Source of the DNA: an uncultured Pelagibacteraceae bacterium
GTDB taxonomy: Bacteria; Pseudomonadota; Alphaproteobacteria; Pelagibacterales; Pelagibacteraceae
Length of the DNA: 64,000 nt
Direction of reading: 5' to 3'
NCBI GenBank assembly: GCA_902584365.1
Contig: CACHZG010000003.1
Coordinates: 1 to 64,000, forward strand
Shown: piece by piece, positions 28,262 to 40,504 of the stretch
How positions within the stretch are numbered: position 1 is the first letter of the stretch
How the letters are laid out: the number at the start of each line of letters is the position of its first letter
The notes under the pieces: generated by a model
What the model was told of the DNA's origin: nothing
Databases searched by the model: none
What the model saw: only the letters and a program-made list of their open reading frames with translations
Program-made: the position numbers and the translations under genes

Positions 28262-29229
28262 TGGCTGTCTATACAAAGTTAAACCATAACAAAATAGAAG
28301 AAATTCTATCTAATTATAGTTTGGGAAAATTAAATCAGTTTAAAGGTATTGAGGAAGGAATAGAAAATTCAAACTATTTTTTATCGGTTGGGAAGAAAAA
28401 ATTTATCCTCACTGTCTATGAAAAAAGAGTAAAATCAGAAGATCTTCCTTTTTTTTCAAACTTAATGTCTTCACTTAATAAATCAAATTTTAAATGTCCT
28501 GCTCCAATAATCAATAATCAAAACGAAACAATTACGGATTTTGAAGGAAAAAAATTAATGATAGTCTCTTTTCTTGAAGGCAAAGCAAAACAAAGTTTGT
28601 CTCCCCTTAATTGTAAATCTGTCGGTATTGAAGTTGCAAATATGCATAAAATTACAAGTAATTTTAAGTTTAAAAGGGATAACGATCTTTCTGTAAAGTC
28701 ATGGAGAACTTTGTTTAACAGTGTAAAAGATAAATGTTCAAAAATTCATAAAGATCTTCCAAAATTAATAGAGGAAAATCTTGGTGATGTAGAAAAAAAT
28801 TGGCCGGTAAATTTACCTCGAGGAATTATCCACGCTGATCTTTTTCATGATAATATCTTTTTCATAAAAGATAAATTTAGTGGCATTATCGATTTTTATT
28901 TCTCTTGTGAAGATTTTTTGGCTTTTGAAATAGCAATTTGTTTTAACGCTCTTTGTTTTGATGGATTAAAAGAAAATTTAAGTTTTAACGTTACAAAAGC
29001 AAAAAATTTTATTGATGGATATACTTCAATAAGAAAACTTAGTGATGAGGAAAAAAATAATATAAAGGTATTATCTCAAGGAGCCGCATTAAGGTTTTTG
29101 CTAACAAGAGTGTTTGATGCGATTAACAAAGTTGAGGGGGCAATTGTTAAAATTAAAGATCCAGTAGAATATTTAAAAAGGCTAGAATTTCATAAGAATT
29201 CAAAAAATTATGAGGATTATTTTTTTTAA
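28261..29229 (+). CDS. thrB: Homoserine kinase (aminoglycoside-phosphotransferase fold)
   Basis: ORF; GIENSNYFLSV, GIIHADLFHDNIFF. Confidence 0.93.
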   Translation: MAVYTKLNHNKIEEILSNYSLGKLNQFKGIEEGIENSNYFLSVGKKKFILTVYEKRVKSEDLPFFSNLMSSLNKSNFKCPAPIINNQNETITDFEGKKLMIVSFLEGKAKQSLSPLNCKSVGIEVANMHKITSNFKFKRDNDLSVKSWRTLFNSVKDKCSKIHKDLPKLIEENLGDVEKNWPVNLPRGIIHADLFHDNIFFIKDKFSGIIDFYFSCEDFLAFEIAICFNALCFDGLKENLSFNVTKAKNFIDGYTSIRKLSDEEKNNIKVLSQGAALRFLLTRVFDAINKVEGAIVKIKDPVEYLKRLEFHKNSKNYEDYFF

Positions 29230-29651
29230 TGAAATTAAAAATTTATACTGATGGTGCTTGCTCAGGAAATCCTGGAAAAGGAGGTTGGGCTGCAATCATA
29301 TTAGACGACTCAAATCAATCAAGCATCTCTGGAAGTGAAAGTAATACAACTAACAATAGGATGGAATTAATGGCTCCAATTATGGCATTAAAAAAAATTA
29401 AAAAGAAATCTGAGATTACAATCTTTACAGACTCAAAATACGTAAAAAATGGAATTACTGATTGGATAAAAAAATGGAAAAAAAATAATTGGAAAAACTC
29501 AAATAAGAAACCAGTAAAAAATAAAGATCTTTGGATTAAATTGGACAATTCTTGTTTAAAACATAAAATTATTTGGAAATGGGTTAAAGCTCATGCTGGA
29601 AATAAATATAATAATCTGGCTGATGAATTGGCAGTATCAGAAACTAAATAG
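29229..29651 (+). CDS. rnhA: Ribonuclease HI
   Basis: ORF; YTDGACSGNPGKGGWA, TNNRMELMA, TDSKYVKNG. Confidence 0.97.
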   Translation: MKLKIYTDGACSGNPGKGGWAAIILDDSNQSSISGSESNTTNNRMELMAPIMALKKIKKKSEITIFTDSKYVKNGITDWIKKWKKNNWKNSNKKPVKNKDLWIKLDNSCLKHKIIWKWVKAHAGNKYNNLADELAVSETK

Positions 29652-30129
29652 ACTTTAAAAAGTTCTCTGCAGCAGATAGCTCGCAAGTAGCAGTTTCTTT
29701 TTCTTCCTCTACTTTTTTAACTTCACCATCCTCTACAAGCATAGTGTATCTATTTGATCTTATTCCTAATCCTTTTTCAGATTTGTCCACCTCCGCTCCA
29801 ATAGCTTTTGTAAATTTTAGAAAAGGGTCGCCAGCCATAAAAATTTTTGTTCCAGAATTTTGATTTTCTCCCCAAGCCTTCATAACATTAGGATCATTCA
29901 CAGCAATACATACGATTTTTGAAATTCCTTTTTTAATAGCTAGTTCATAATTTTTTATGTACCCAGGCAAATGAAGAGCCGAACAAGTTTTGGTAAAGGC
30001 TCCCGGCATACCTAAAATTATAGTCTTATTTTCACACAAATCTAAAATATCAATTTTTTTAACATTGTTACTTTGATCAAGATAAAATAGTTCAGAACTA
30101 GGTAATTTGTCTCCAGCTTTTATTTTCAT
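29644..30129 (-). CDS. Peroxiredoxin (Prx5 type)
   Basis: ORF; PGAFTKTCSALHLPGY. Confidence 0.92.
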   Translation of the reverse strand: MKIKAGDKLPSSELFYLDQSNNVKKIDILDLCENKTIILGMPGAFTKTCSALHLPGYIKNYELAIKKGISKIVCIAVNDPNVMKAWGENQNSGTKIFMAGDPFLKFTKAIGAEVDKSEKGLGIRSNRYTMLVEDGEVKKVEEEKETATCELSAAENFLKSI

Positions 30130-31496
30130 TATATTTTTTCCCTAATATATTTTTTTAAATCTTCAAGTTTATTATCAATTATTTCGAATTTTTCAATTTT
30201 TTTAGACAAATCTGAAAACTGTTTTGGTGGAACAACATTTTTTCCTATTGCTAATTTAATTGTTTCTAAAAATTTGTAAGGATGGGCTGTGCCCAATACT
30301 ACCGTTTTTGAATTATTTTTAACTTTGTATGCAGCGCCTAAAGCTGTCGCTGTGTGTGGGTCTAAGATAAATCCATAATTTATAAAAAAATCTTTAATGA
30401 CTCTTAAAGTATCTGCATCATTTATTTTTTCTGCAGAAAAATTTTCTCTAATTTTTTTCAATTCATCTTTTTCTAATTTAAAAAAACCATTTTCTTTTAG
30501 ATTTTGCATTGATTTTGCAACTTTTTGATCATCATTGCTCAGCACATCAAACAATAGTCTTTCAAAATTACTTGCAACTTGAATATCCATGCTCGGAGAA
30601 AGAGACGGTTTGACTTTGGAAGGTCGATATTCTCCTGAATTTATAACTCTACATAAAATATCATTTTCATTAGTGGCTACTATTAGCTTGTCTACGGGTA
30701 ACCCCATTTTTTTTGCAATATAACCCGCATATACATCTCCGAAATTTCCAGTTGGAACAGAAAAATTTACTTTTGAAGAAATTTTAAAATATGCGTAAAA
30801 ATAATAAACAATCTGACAAATAATTCTTGCCCAATTTATTGAATTGACACCTGACATATTTATTTTTTCTCTAAATTGTTCATCATTAAACATTTGTTTA
30901 ACAATATTTTGACAATCATCAAAATTACCTTTCACAGCTATATTAAAAATATTATTTGAGTCACATGTGGTCATTATTTTTCGTTGAATATTAGAAATTT
31001 TTTTATGAGGGTGTAGGACAAATAAATTTATATTTTTTTTATCTCGTAAAGCAGCTATTGCTGCTGAGCCAGTATCTCCTGAAGTTGCTACAACTATATT
31101 AATAGTTTTTTGGTTTAAGCCAAGTTCACTATACATTAGACCTAAAACTTGCATGGCTATATCTTTAAAAGCTAAAGTTGGCCCGTGGTAAAGTTCAAGT
31201 AAATTTATATCGTCTATTTTTTTCATCTCAACCACATCTGATATTTCAAAATTTGAGTAAGCTTTTTCTACAATTGATTTGACTTTATTTTTATCCAGGT
31301 TTGGGTAACAAAAAATTGAAATAATTTCTGTAGCAAGTTCGTTATATTTTAGTTTGCCTAATTTATTTAATTCATCTTTGCTAAATTTTTTAATTTTCTC
31401 AGGTAAAAACAAACCACCATCTGGAGCTAATCCTCTTAAAAAAATACTACCAAAATCAAGATTCAATTGTTTATTTCTTGTGCTTATATAATTCAT
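30129..31496 (-). CDS. thrC: Threonine synthase
   Basis: ORF; GPTLAFKDIAMQ, ATSGDTGSAAI, VPTGNFGDVYAG. Confidence 0.96.
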   Translation of the reverse strand: MNYISTRNKQLNLDFGSIFLRGLAPDGGLFLPEKIKKFSKDELNKLGKLKYNELATEIISIFCYPNLDKNKVKSIVEKAYSNFEISDVVEMKKIDDINLLELYHGPTLAFKDIAMQVLGLMYSELGLNQKTINIVVATSGDTGSAAIAALRDKKNINLFVLHPHKKISNIQRKIMTTCDSNNIFNIAVKGNFDDCQNIVKQMFNDEQFREKINMSGVNSINWARIICQIVYYFYAYFKISSKVNFSVPTGNFGDVYAGYIAKKMGLPVDKLIVATNENDILCRVINSGEYRPSKVKPSLSPSMDIQVASNFERLLFDVLSNDDQKVAKSMQNLKENGFFKLEKDELKKIRENFSAEKINDADTLRVIKDFFINYGFILDPHTATALGAAYKVKNNSKTVVLGTAHPYKFLETIKLAIGKNVVPPKQFSDLSKKIEKFEIIDNKLEDLKKYIREKI

Positions 31497-32146
31497 TGTT
31501 TTTTTCTAAAGTATAAAAAATATAATAAAATAGTAAGTGCTAGAGAATACCATGTTAAAGCGTATTTGAGGTGATTGTTTGACAAATTGGCTTTAATTTT
31601 TTTTGGAAGTGGAGAATTTTCAATGTTTCCCTCTAAAATCACAGTGTGATTGCTAAAGATCAAACCTGTGTACTGTTTCAGATCATTCAGATTTACTGAA
31701 AACCAAATATTGTTTTTAATATCATTATTTGGTTTAAAAATATTTGGTTTAGATATCTTTTTTATAATTCCTTTTATTTGATTTTCTTTGAAATTATTTA
31801 TCTTAAGATCATTCTTAAACTTTTTTTCAATCCATCCTCTATTTATTAAAACATATTCGTTTGCTGTAGTTAACATAGGTGTAACTACGTCATAACCTGG
31901 TTTTCCTTTATCGTTTAAACTATAGAGAAAAATTTGTTTGTCGTAGAGGAATTTACCTTGAAGTTTTACTCTTTGGTAATTTACATCAATTGATTTTGAG
32001 TAATTTACTGGAGTAGATTTCAAACCAATTTCAATTTTACTAATTAAATCAAGTTTCCACTGTAATCTGTATAATTGCCAAGTACCAAGAGAGCAAAGCA
32101 GAGTGATAAAAAAAATTACAAATAAATTAAATAAAGTCTTTTTCAA
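31493..32146 (-). CDS. SURF1-family oxidase assembly protein
   Basis: ORF; LGTWQLYRLQWK, VLINRGWI, two TM helices. Confidence 0.92.
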   Translation of the reverse strand: MKKTLFNLFVIFFITLLCSLGTWQLYRLQWKLDLISKIEIGLKSTPVNYSKSIDVNYQRVKLQGKFLYDKQIFLYSLNDKGKPGYDVVTPMLTTANEYVLINRGWIEKKFKNDLKINNFKENQIKGIIKKISKPNIFKPNNDIKNNIWFSVNLNDLKQYTGLIFSNHTVILEGNIENSPLPKKIKANLSNNHLKYALTWYSLALTILLYFLYFRKKQ

Positions 32147-32152
32147 CTTTTT

Positions 32153-32941
32153 TTAACTTCCCCAAATGTAAATTGCTGCAAATAAAAATAACCATACAAC
32201 ATCAACAAAATGCCAATACCATGCAGCCGCTTCAAAACCAAAGTGGTGGTCAGGTTTAAAATGACCTTTCATTGATCGATACAAACATACTGCTAGGAAA
32301 ATTGTGCCTATTATAACATGAAATCCATGAAACCCAGTGGCCATATAAAAAGTAGATCCGTATATGTTTTGAGAAATAGTAAAAGTTGCATGATGATATT
32401 CGTATGCTTGAAAACATGAAAAAATAAATCCTAAAAACACAGTAGCTATTAATCCATTTACTAAACCTTTTCTGTCATTTTCTAACATAGCGTGATGCGC
32501 CCATGTGACAGTGGTTCCTGACAAAAGCAAGATTAATGTATTAATTAGAGGTATGTCCCAGGGATCAAAAGTTTGTATATCTGCAGGTGGCCAAATTTTT
32601 CCAACTGCTTCTGTTGGAAATAAACTGGCATTAAAGAAAGCCCAGAACCAGGCAACAAAAAACATCACCTCTGAAGCAATAAATAAAGTCATACCATATC
32701 TATGACCTATTTGAACAACCATGGTATGATGGCCTTGTTTTTCTGCTTCATCAATCACATCTCTAAACCACATAAATGATCCATAGATCAGAAGTGCGGA
32801 GCCAACTAATAACAACCATAATGTTTTTGTATGAAAATAATAAACTGCTCCAAACGCTAAAATTAGTGATGCGAATGATGTAAATATTGGCCAAGGACTT
32901 GGGTCAACTAAATGAAAATCATGTTTTTTCTGTGTTGCCAT
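32153..32941 (-). CDS. ctaE: Cytochrome c oxidase subunit III
   Basis: ORF; multi-TM, FYMATGFHGFHVIIGTIFL, WYWHFVDVVWLFLF. Confidence 0.97.
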   Translation of the reverse strand: MATQKKHDFHLVDPSPWPIFTSFASLILAFGAVYYFHTKTLWLLLVGSALLIYGSFMWFRDVIDEAEKQGHHTMVVQIGHRYGMTLFIASEVMFFVAWFWAFFNASLFPTEAVGKIWPPADIQTFDPWDIPLINTLILLLSGTTVTWAHHAMLENDRKGLVNGLIATVFLGFIFSCFQAYEYHHATFTISQNIYGSTFYMATGFHGFHVIIGTIFLAVCLYRSMKGHFKPDHHFGFEAAAWYWHFVDVVWLFLFAAIYIWGS

Positions 32942-32943
32942 TT

Positions 32944-33492
32944 TTAAACTTTATCCTTTTTAAAGTAATCTGATGAAAAGAAAGTAAAAGAGAGTGTCAC
33001 ATCAGAAATTTTACTAGTTTTTTTATCATCAACTACTTCCGGGTCTAGAAAAAAAGTTAAAATAAATTCTTTTTTTTCTCCAACTTTTAGGGTTTGTTTC
33101 TCAAAACAAAAACATCCAACCTTGTTTAAGTAGACTCCGAAAGGTGCTGGTGAAACATTAAATGTGGCAGATCCTGAGGTTATTTGATTGCTCTCATTTT
33201 CAACAAAAAATTTAACATTATGAACCTGACCGGGTTTAAGATCCAAAGTATTTTTTTCTGGATAAAATTTCCAAGCTAAATCCCCATTAGAATTAGTGTC
33301 AAATCGAACTTTGTAATCTTGATTTATAACTATTTTTGGTAACTCTTTTTGTGACGCGTTTTGTGTAGTTCCTCCAAATCCTGTAACTCTACAAAATAAG
33401 TCATATAATGGAACTGCAGCAAAAGATAAACCGAGCATTAAGAAAAATATTGATACTAATGCAATAGGTGTTAATTTTTTTTTATCTAACAT
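32944..33492 (-). CDS. ctaG: Cytochrome c oxidase assembly protein CtaG/Cox11
   Basis: ORF; AAVPLYDLFCRVTGFGGTTQ, GCFCFEKQTL. Confidence 0.96.
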   Translation of the reverse strand: MLDKKKLTPIALVSIFFLMLGLSFAAVPLYDLFCRVTGFGGTTQNASQKELPKIVINQDYKVRFDTNSNGDLAWKFYPEKNTLDLKPGQVHNVKFFVENESNQITSGSATFNVSPAPFGVYLNKVGCFCFEKQTLKVGEKKEFILTFFLDPEVVDDKKTSKISDVTLSFTFFSSDYFKKDKV

Positions 33493-33494
33493 TG

Positions 33495-33605
33495 CTAAAT
33501 TTCCCTGTTGTATATACCAATGTTATAAAAAGTCATCAAAAATAAAAAAATCATAAATATTATTAAAGCTAACGCGGTAATTAAATTTTTCTTTTTTTTA
33601 TCCAT
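33495..33605 (-). CDS. 36-aa single-TM small protein MDKKKKNLITALALIIFMIFLFLMTFYNIGIYNREI, possible CoxF-like factor; absent from ORF track
   Basis: ATG 33605-33603, TAG 33497-33495; overlaps ctaB end by 8 bp and stops 2 nt before ctaG ATG; Lys-rich N-terminus then hydrophobic helix. Confidence 0.7.
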   Translation of the reverse strand: MDKKKKNLITALALIIFMIFLFLMTFYNIGIYNREI

Positions 33606-34524
33606 AATAAATACCTATGAATCTATCAATTAAAATTAGTAAAAATATTAAAAATAAATAGAAAATAGAATATACAAATACTTTTTTGGCTAAAATGTTA
33701 CTTTTTACTAATGATTGAGATTTAAGTAATAAAAAACAAAGAAAAACATAATATAAAGTAAGAATTAAATTTAATGACGAAATAAACAAACCACTTAAAT
33801 TAAAGTAATATGTAGAAGCCACTGCTGGTATCATTAAAAGTGAGTAAATAAAAATATTTTTTTTTGTTACATCAGCTCCAGATATTAAAGGAAGCATAGG
33901 TATTTTTGCTTTTTTATAATCGTCCGCTTTGTATAAACTCAAGGCCCAAAAATGTGAAGGTGTCCAAAAAAAAATAATAAGAAAAAGTATTAATGGAGCG
34001 ATAGAAATATTTCCAGTTGAAATAGTCCAGCCAATTACCGGTGGAAGAGCTCCTGCGGCACCTCCAATAACGATATTTTGAGATGTTTTTCTTTTTAACC
34101 AAACTGTATACACAAAAAAATAAAAACTAATTGTTACTGCTAATAGTAAAGCAGACAATAAATTTGAGCTTAAATACAAAAGACAGATTGATATAATACT
34201 CAACATTATACCAAAAATTAAAGCTTGTTTTTTTTTAACCTTTCCAACAGGTATAGGTCTTAAACATGTTCTCGACATCACTGCATCTAAATCAGCCTCA
34301 TACCACATATTTAATGTACCTGCTGCGCCTGCACCTAAAGCTACTGCAAATAGTGAAATTAATGATGATGCAAAGCTAATTTTATTTGGAGCAACTAGCA
34401 TTCCTACCATGCAAGTAAATAAAACTAAGGACATTACTCTTGGTTTCATAAGTTTTATAAAAGGTTTTAAACTTACTGAATAGAAAGATGAAAAAAATTT
34501 TGTTTTTACAGTTGTTGGTATCAA
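33598..34524 (-). CDS. ctaB: Protoheme IX farnesyltransferase (heme O synthase)
   Basis: ORF; LKPRVMSLVLFT, NMWYEADLDAVMSRTCLRPIP. Confidence 0.96.
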   Translation of the reverse strand: MIPTTVKTKFFSSFYSVSLKPFIKLMKPRVMSLVLFTCMVGMLVAPNKISFASSLISLFAVALGAGAAGTLNMWYEADLDAVMSRTCLRPIPVGKVKKKQALIFGIMLSIISICLLYLSSNLLSALLLAVTISFYFFVYTVWLKRKTSQNIVIGGAAGALPPVIGWTISTGNISIAPLILFLIIFFWTPSHFWALSLYKADDYKKAKIPMLPLISGADVTKKNIFIYSLLMIPAVASTYYFNLSGLFISSLNLILTLYYVFLCFLLLKSQSLVKSNILAKKVFVYSIFYLFLIFLLILIDRFIGIYYG

Positions 34525-34525
34525 T

Positions 34526-36972
<2,447 letters not shown>

Positions 36973-37006
36973 TTTTATAATTTCACAATTTCAATAAATG
37001 CGACAA

Positions 37007-37720
37007 TTAATGTTCATTAAGAACAAATTTAACCAGGGAAATAGCGCTTATAACAGCGGTATCTGTTCTTAGTATATTTTTGGAAAGGGAAAATGAATAA
37101 GTATTGCTCTTCGAATTTATCAATTCTCTCTCGTTAGGTGAAAAATCTCCCTCTGGGCCAATTAGCACAGAAAAAAAATTTGCTTCTTTAAGAATTTCTT
37201 TTTTTAAATTATTTTTTGAATTCACGTCTGCAAATAATAACTTTGTAGAGCCATCTAAATTTTTCAAAAAATCTTTTAGGTTAGTTACTTTAGATATTTC
37301 TGGAGGAAACAATTGATTAGATTGTTCAGAGGCTCCGATAGCAATTTTTTTTGCTCTTTCTAAATTTAATTCTTTTACCTCTGTTCTCTCCGATAAAATT
37401 GGTATTATTTTATGTACACCAAGCTCTGTTGCTTTTTGTAAAATATTATCCATTGGCCCTTTTTTAACCAAACAGATTGCTATTTCAATATTTGATGGTT
37501 TAAAGGAGTCTTTGATCTTTTTTAAATATTTTACTTCTACCCTATCTTTGTTTAAAAAGATTATCTCACACAACCACTCCCCTTCTTTGTTAAACAAATT
37601 TAAATTGGAACCCCTTTTTAATCTCATTACATTCACAACATAATGGGTGTGCTCTTTTGATAATAAACAAGTTGTATTTTCAATTATATTTTCTGGGTGG
37701 AATAATCTTATATTACTCAT
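37007..37720 (-). CDS. rsmE: 16S rRNA (uracil(1498)-N(3))-methyltransferase
   Basis: ORF; QKATELGVHKIIPILSERTE, IGPEGDFSPNE, LRTDTAVISAI. Confidence 0.93.
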   Translation of the reverse strand: MSNIRLFHPENIIENTTCLLSKEHTHYVVNVMRLKRGSNLNLFNKEGEWLCEIIFLNKDRVEVKYLKKIKDSFKPSNIEIAICLVKKGPMDNILQKATELGVHKIIPILSERTEVKELNLERAKKIAIGASEQSNQLFPPEISKVTNLKDFLKNLDGSTKLLFADVNSKNNLKKEILKEANFFSVLIGPEGDFSPNERELINSKSNTYSFSLSKNILRTDTAVISAISLVKFVLNEH

Positions 37721-37737
37721 TAATATTAATTTAAATT

Positions 37738-38400
37738 ATGAAAAATATTAAAGCAATAATTTTTGATGCTTACGGTACTCTTTTTGATGTCAATTCAGCT
37801 GCTGAAAAATGTAAAGATAAAATAGGTAATAAGTGGGAAGGTTTTGCTAATTACTGGAGAACGACACAACTAGAATATACTTGGCTTAGAAGTTTAATGA
37901 ATAGACATAAAGATTTTTGGCAAGTGACAGAAGAGAGTTTAGATAAATCAATGAAGGCTTTCGATATAAATACTTCGATGAGGAGTGAATTGTTAGACCT
38001 TTACAAAGTACTTTCACCTTTTAAAGAAGTTCCTAAAGTTTTAAAAACTCTAAAAGAAAAAAATTATAAACTTGGTATTCTTTCAAACGGTACACCTGCC
38101 CTTCTCAATGAATTAATTAATAGCAATAACTTAAAAAATATTTTTGATGACATATTTTCAATTGAAGAAGTCGGAATTTATAAACCTAGCTCAAAGGTTT
38201 ATGACATGCCAATTAAAAAATATAATGTACAAAAAGAAGAAGTGGCATTTTTAAGTGCAAATACCTGGGATGTATCTGGTGGTGGAAACTACGGTTACAA
38301 TTCTATTTGGGTAAATAGAAATAATAATATTTTTGATAATCTTGATTATAAACCTAGAAATGAAATAAATAATTTGAAACAATTATTAGATATAGTATAA
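37738..38400 (+). CDS. HAD-family L-2-haloacid dehalogenase (type II)-like
   Basis: ORF; FDAYGTLFDV, YWRTTQLEYTWLRSLM, LSNG, YKPSSKVY, SANTWDVSGG. Confidence 0.85.
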   Translation: MKNIKAIIFDAYGTLFDVNSAAEKCKDKIGNKWEGFANYWRTTQLEYTWLRSLMNRHKDFWQVTEESLDKSMKAFDINTSMRSELLDLYKVLSPFKEVPKVLKTLKEKNYKLGILSNGTPALLNELINSNNLKNIFDDIFSIEEVGIYKPSSKVYDMPIKKYNVQKEEVAFLSANTWDVSGGGNYGYNSIWVNRNNNIFDNLDYKPRNEINNLKQLLDIV

Positions 38401-38422
38401 GCTGAAAATATGGAGAATTTAA

Positions 38423-38662
38423 ATGACTAAAGGACAAAGAGCTGGAGAGACACCGATCGGAGTTGACGTAGTAGAGGGTAAATCTTATTACTGGTGCACT
38501 TGTGGAAAAAGTTTAAAACAACCTTTTTGTGATGGATCGCACAAGGGTACAACTTTTAAGCCTTTTGTATTTAAAGCAGACCAGTCAAAAAAAGTTTTTT
38601 TCTGCACATGTAAACAGACAAATGATAAGCCAATGTGCGATGGTTCGCATAATATAATGTAA
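38423..38662 (+). CDS. Tandem CDGSH iron-sulfur domain protein
   Basis: ORF; CTCGKSLKQPFCDGSH and CTCKQTNDKPMCDGSH. Confidence 0.95.
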   Translation: MTKGQRAGETPIGVDVVEGKSYYWCTCGKSLKQPFCDGSHKGTTFKPFVFKADQSKKVFFCTCKQTNDKPMCDGSHNIM

Positions 38663-38664
38663 AG

Positions 38665-39507
38665 ATGAAAAATATTGAAATTAAAAAAATTGTAAAAGCT
38701 TTAAACGCATCAGATGGAGCTGGCGTAAAACTAAAGAGAAGTATTGGAACCCCTGAGGCAGATTATATTGATCCTTTCTTAATGCTCGATGAATTCGGAT
38801 CTGAAAATAAAGATGATTACGTTGCAGGTTTTCCTCCTCATCCTCATAGAGGAATAGAAACTGTAACTTATATGTTGAATGGAGAGTTTGAACATCAAGA
38901 TAGCACTGGAGCTAAAGGTATAATGACATCAGGAGATGTGCAATGGATGAAAACTGGTAGAGGGATAATACATTCTGAAATGCCTGTAATGAAAGAAGGA
39001 AAATTATTAGGTTTTCAACTTTGGATTAACATGCCGGCAAAAATGAAAAAGAATAAACCTAAATATCTTTATATAAAAGGAAATGAACTTGGAGAGCACA
39101 AGGATAATGAAAAAATTGTAAAAGTAATTGCAGGAAAATATGAAAAAGCTGAGGGACCCGAAAAAAATCACAATGTAGATCCGATATATTTTCATATTAT
39201 TTTAAATGAGGGAAAGGAGTTTCATTGTGACGTTCCTGCAGGACACAATTCTTTTATATACTTGCTTAAAGGTGAATTAAAAATTGGAAAAAAAAACCAT
39301 AATAAAACAACTGATTCAAACTTAATTTTACTTGAGCGGGGAAATAATCTTAAAGTAAAAGCTGAAAAAAAATCTGAATTTTTATTTATAGCTGGAAAGC
39401 CAATTGGTGAACCAATCGCTAGAGGTGGTCCGTTTGTGATGAATACGAAATCTGAAATTCTAGAAGCAATTCAAGATTATAATAACGGAACATTTGCTAA
39501 ATATTAA
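38665..39507 (+). CDS. Pirin-family protein
   Basis: ORF; PHPHRGIETVTYMLNGEFEHQDS, GDVQWMKTGRGIIHSEMP. Confidence 0.95.
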   Translation: MKNIEIKKIVKALNASDGAGVKLKRSIGTPEADYIDPFLMLDEFGSENKDDYVAGFPPHPHRGIETVTYMLNGEFEHQDSTGAKGIMTSGDVQWMKTGRGIIHSEMPVMKEGKLLGFQLWINMPAKMKKNKPKYLYIKGNELGEHKDNEKIVKVIAGKYEKAEGPEKNHNVDPIYFHIILNEGKEFHCDVPAGHNSFIYLLKGELKIGKKNHNKTTDSNLILLERGNNLKVKAEKKSEFLFIAGKPIGEPIARGGPFVMNTKSEILEAIQDYNNGTFAKY

Positions 39508-39529
39508 AAGGTAAAGTACGTTTCGCTAA

Positions 39530-40504
39530 ATGCCAAAATCAATTATTATAAAAAAAAATGGTGGACCTGAGGTTTTAGAACTTCATGATGTTAAAATTGG
39601 ATCTCCCGGTCCCAATGAAATTAAAGTTACAAATCATGCGATAGGATTAAATTATATTGATACTTACCATAGATCTGGATTATATCCGCTCAAGCTACCA
39701 ATTGGTATTGGCTTAGAAGCTGCTGGAAAAATTGATGAGGTAGGTTCTAATGTCACGGAATTTAATAAAGGAGACAACATAGCTTATGCTTCTCCTCCGC
39801 TTGGGGCGTACTCGCAACAAAGAATCATTCCTGCAAATGTTGCAGTAAAAGTTCCTAATGGTATTTCTCATGAAATAGCAGCAACATTAATGACTAAAGG
39901 ATTAACAACAAATTATTTGTTAACAAAAACATATAAATTGAGGGCAGGAGAAACTGTTTTATTTCATGCAGCTGCTGGTGGTGTTGGTCAAATTTTTGCA
40001 CAGTGGGCAAATAGTATTGGCGCAAAAGTAATTGGGACAGTCGGATCAGATGAAAAAATTAAAGTTGCCAGAGAAAATGGTTATGCTCATGTAATAAATT
40101 ACTCAAAGGTTGACTTTGCAAAAGAAGTTTTGAATTTAACAAATAATAAGGGTGTGCCAGCTGTTTTTGATGGCGTTGGGAAAAAAACATTTCAAGGATC
40201 AATTTCCTGTTTAAAAGTAAGAGGTATGTTAATAAGTTTTGGCAATGCTTCTGGACCTCTCGATCCTGTAAACGTGCCTAAAGATATTCAGCCACGAGGT
40301 CTTTATTTAACGCGACCATCAATTGGTCAATATTTTACTAATAGAAAAGAATTGCAAGCTGGTGCTGATCAAATTTTTGAAAAAGTAAAATTTGGTAAGA
40401 TTAAAATTAGAATTTTTAAAAGATATAAACTTTCTGATGCTAAGTATGCTCATGCAGATCTTGAGGCTAGAAAATTAACTGGTCCATCTATTCTTATTCC
40501 TTAA
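39530..40504 (+). CDS. Quinone oxidoreductase (zinc-less MDR, Qor-like)
   Basis: ORF; AIGLNYIDTYHRSGLYPLKLP, HAAAGGVGQIFAQWA. Confidence 0.93.
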   Translation: MPKSIIIKKNGGPEVLELHDVKIGSPGPNEIKVTNHAIGLNYIDTYHRSGLYPLKLPIGIGLEAAGKIDEVGSNVTEFNKGDNIAYASPPLGAYSQQRIIPANVAVKVPNGISHEIAATLMTKGLTTNYLLTKTYKLRAGETVLFHAAAGGVGQIFAQWANSIGAKVIGTVGSDEKIKVARENGYAHVINYSKVDFAKEVLNLTNNKGVPAVFDGVGKKTFQGSISCLKVRGMLISFGNASGPLDPVNVPKDIQPRGLYLTRPSIGQYFTNRKELQAGADQIFEKVKFGKIKIRIFKRYKLSDAKYAHADLEARKLTGPSILIP

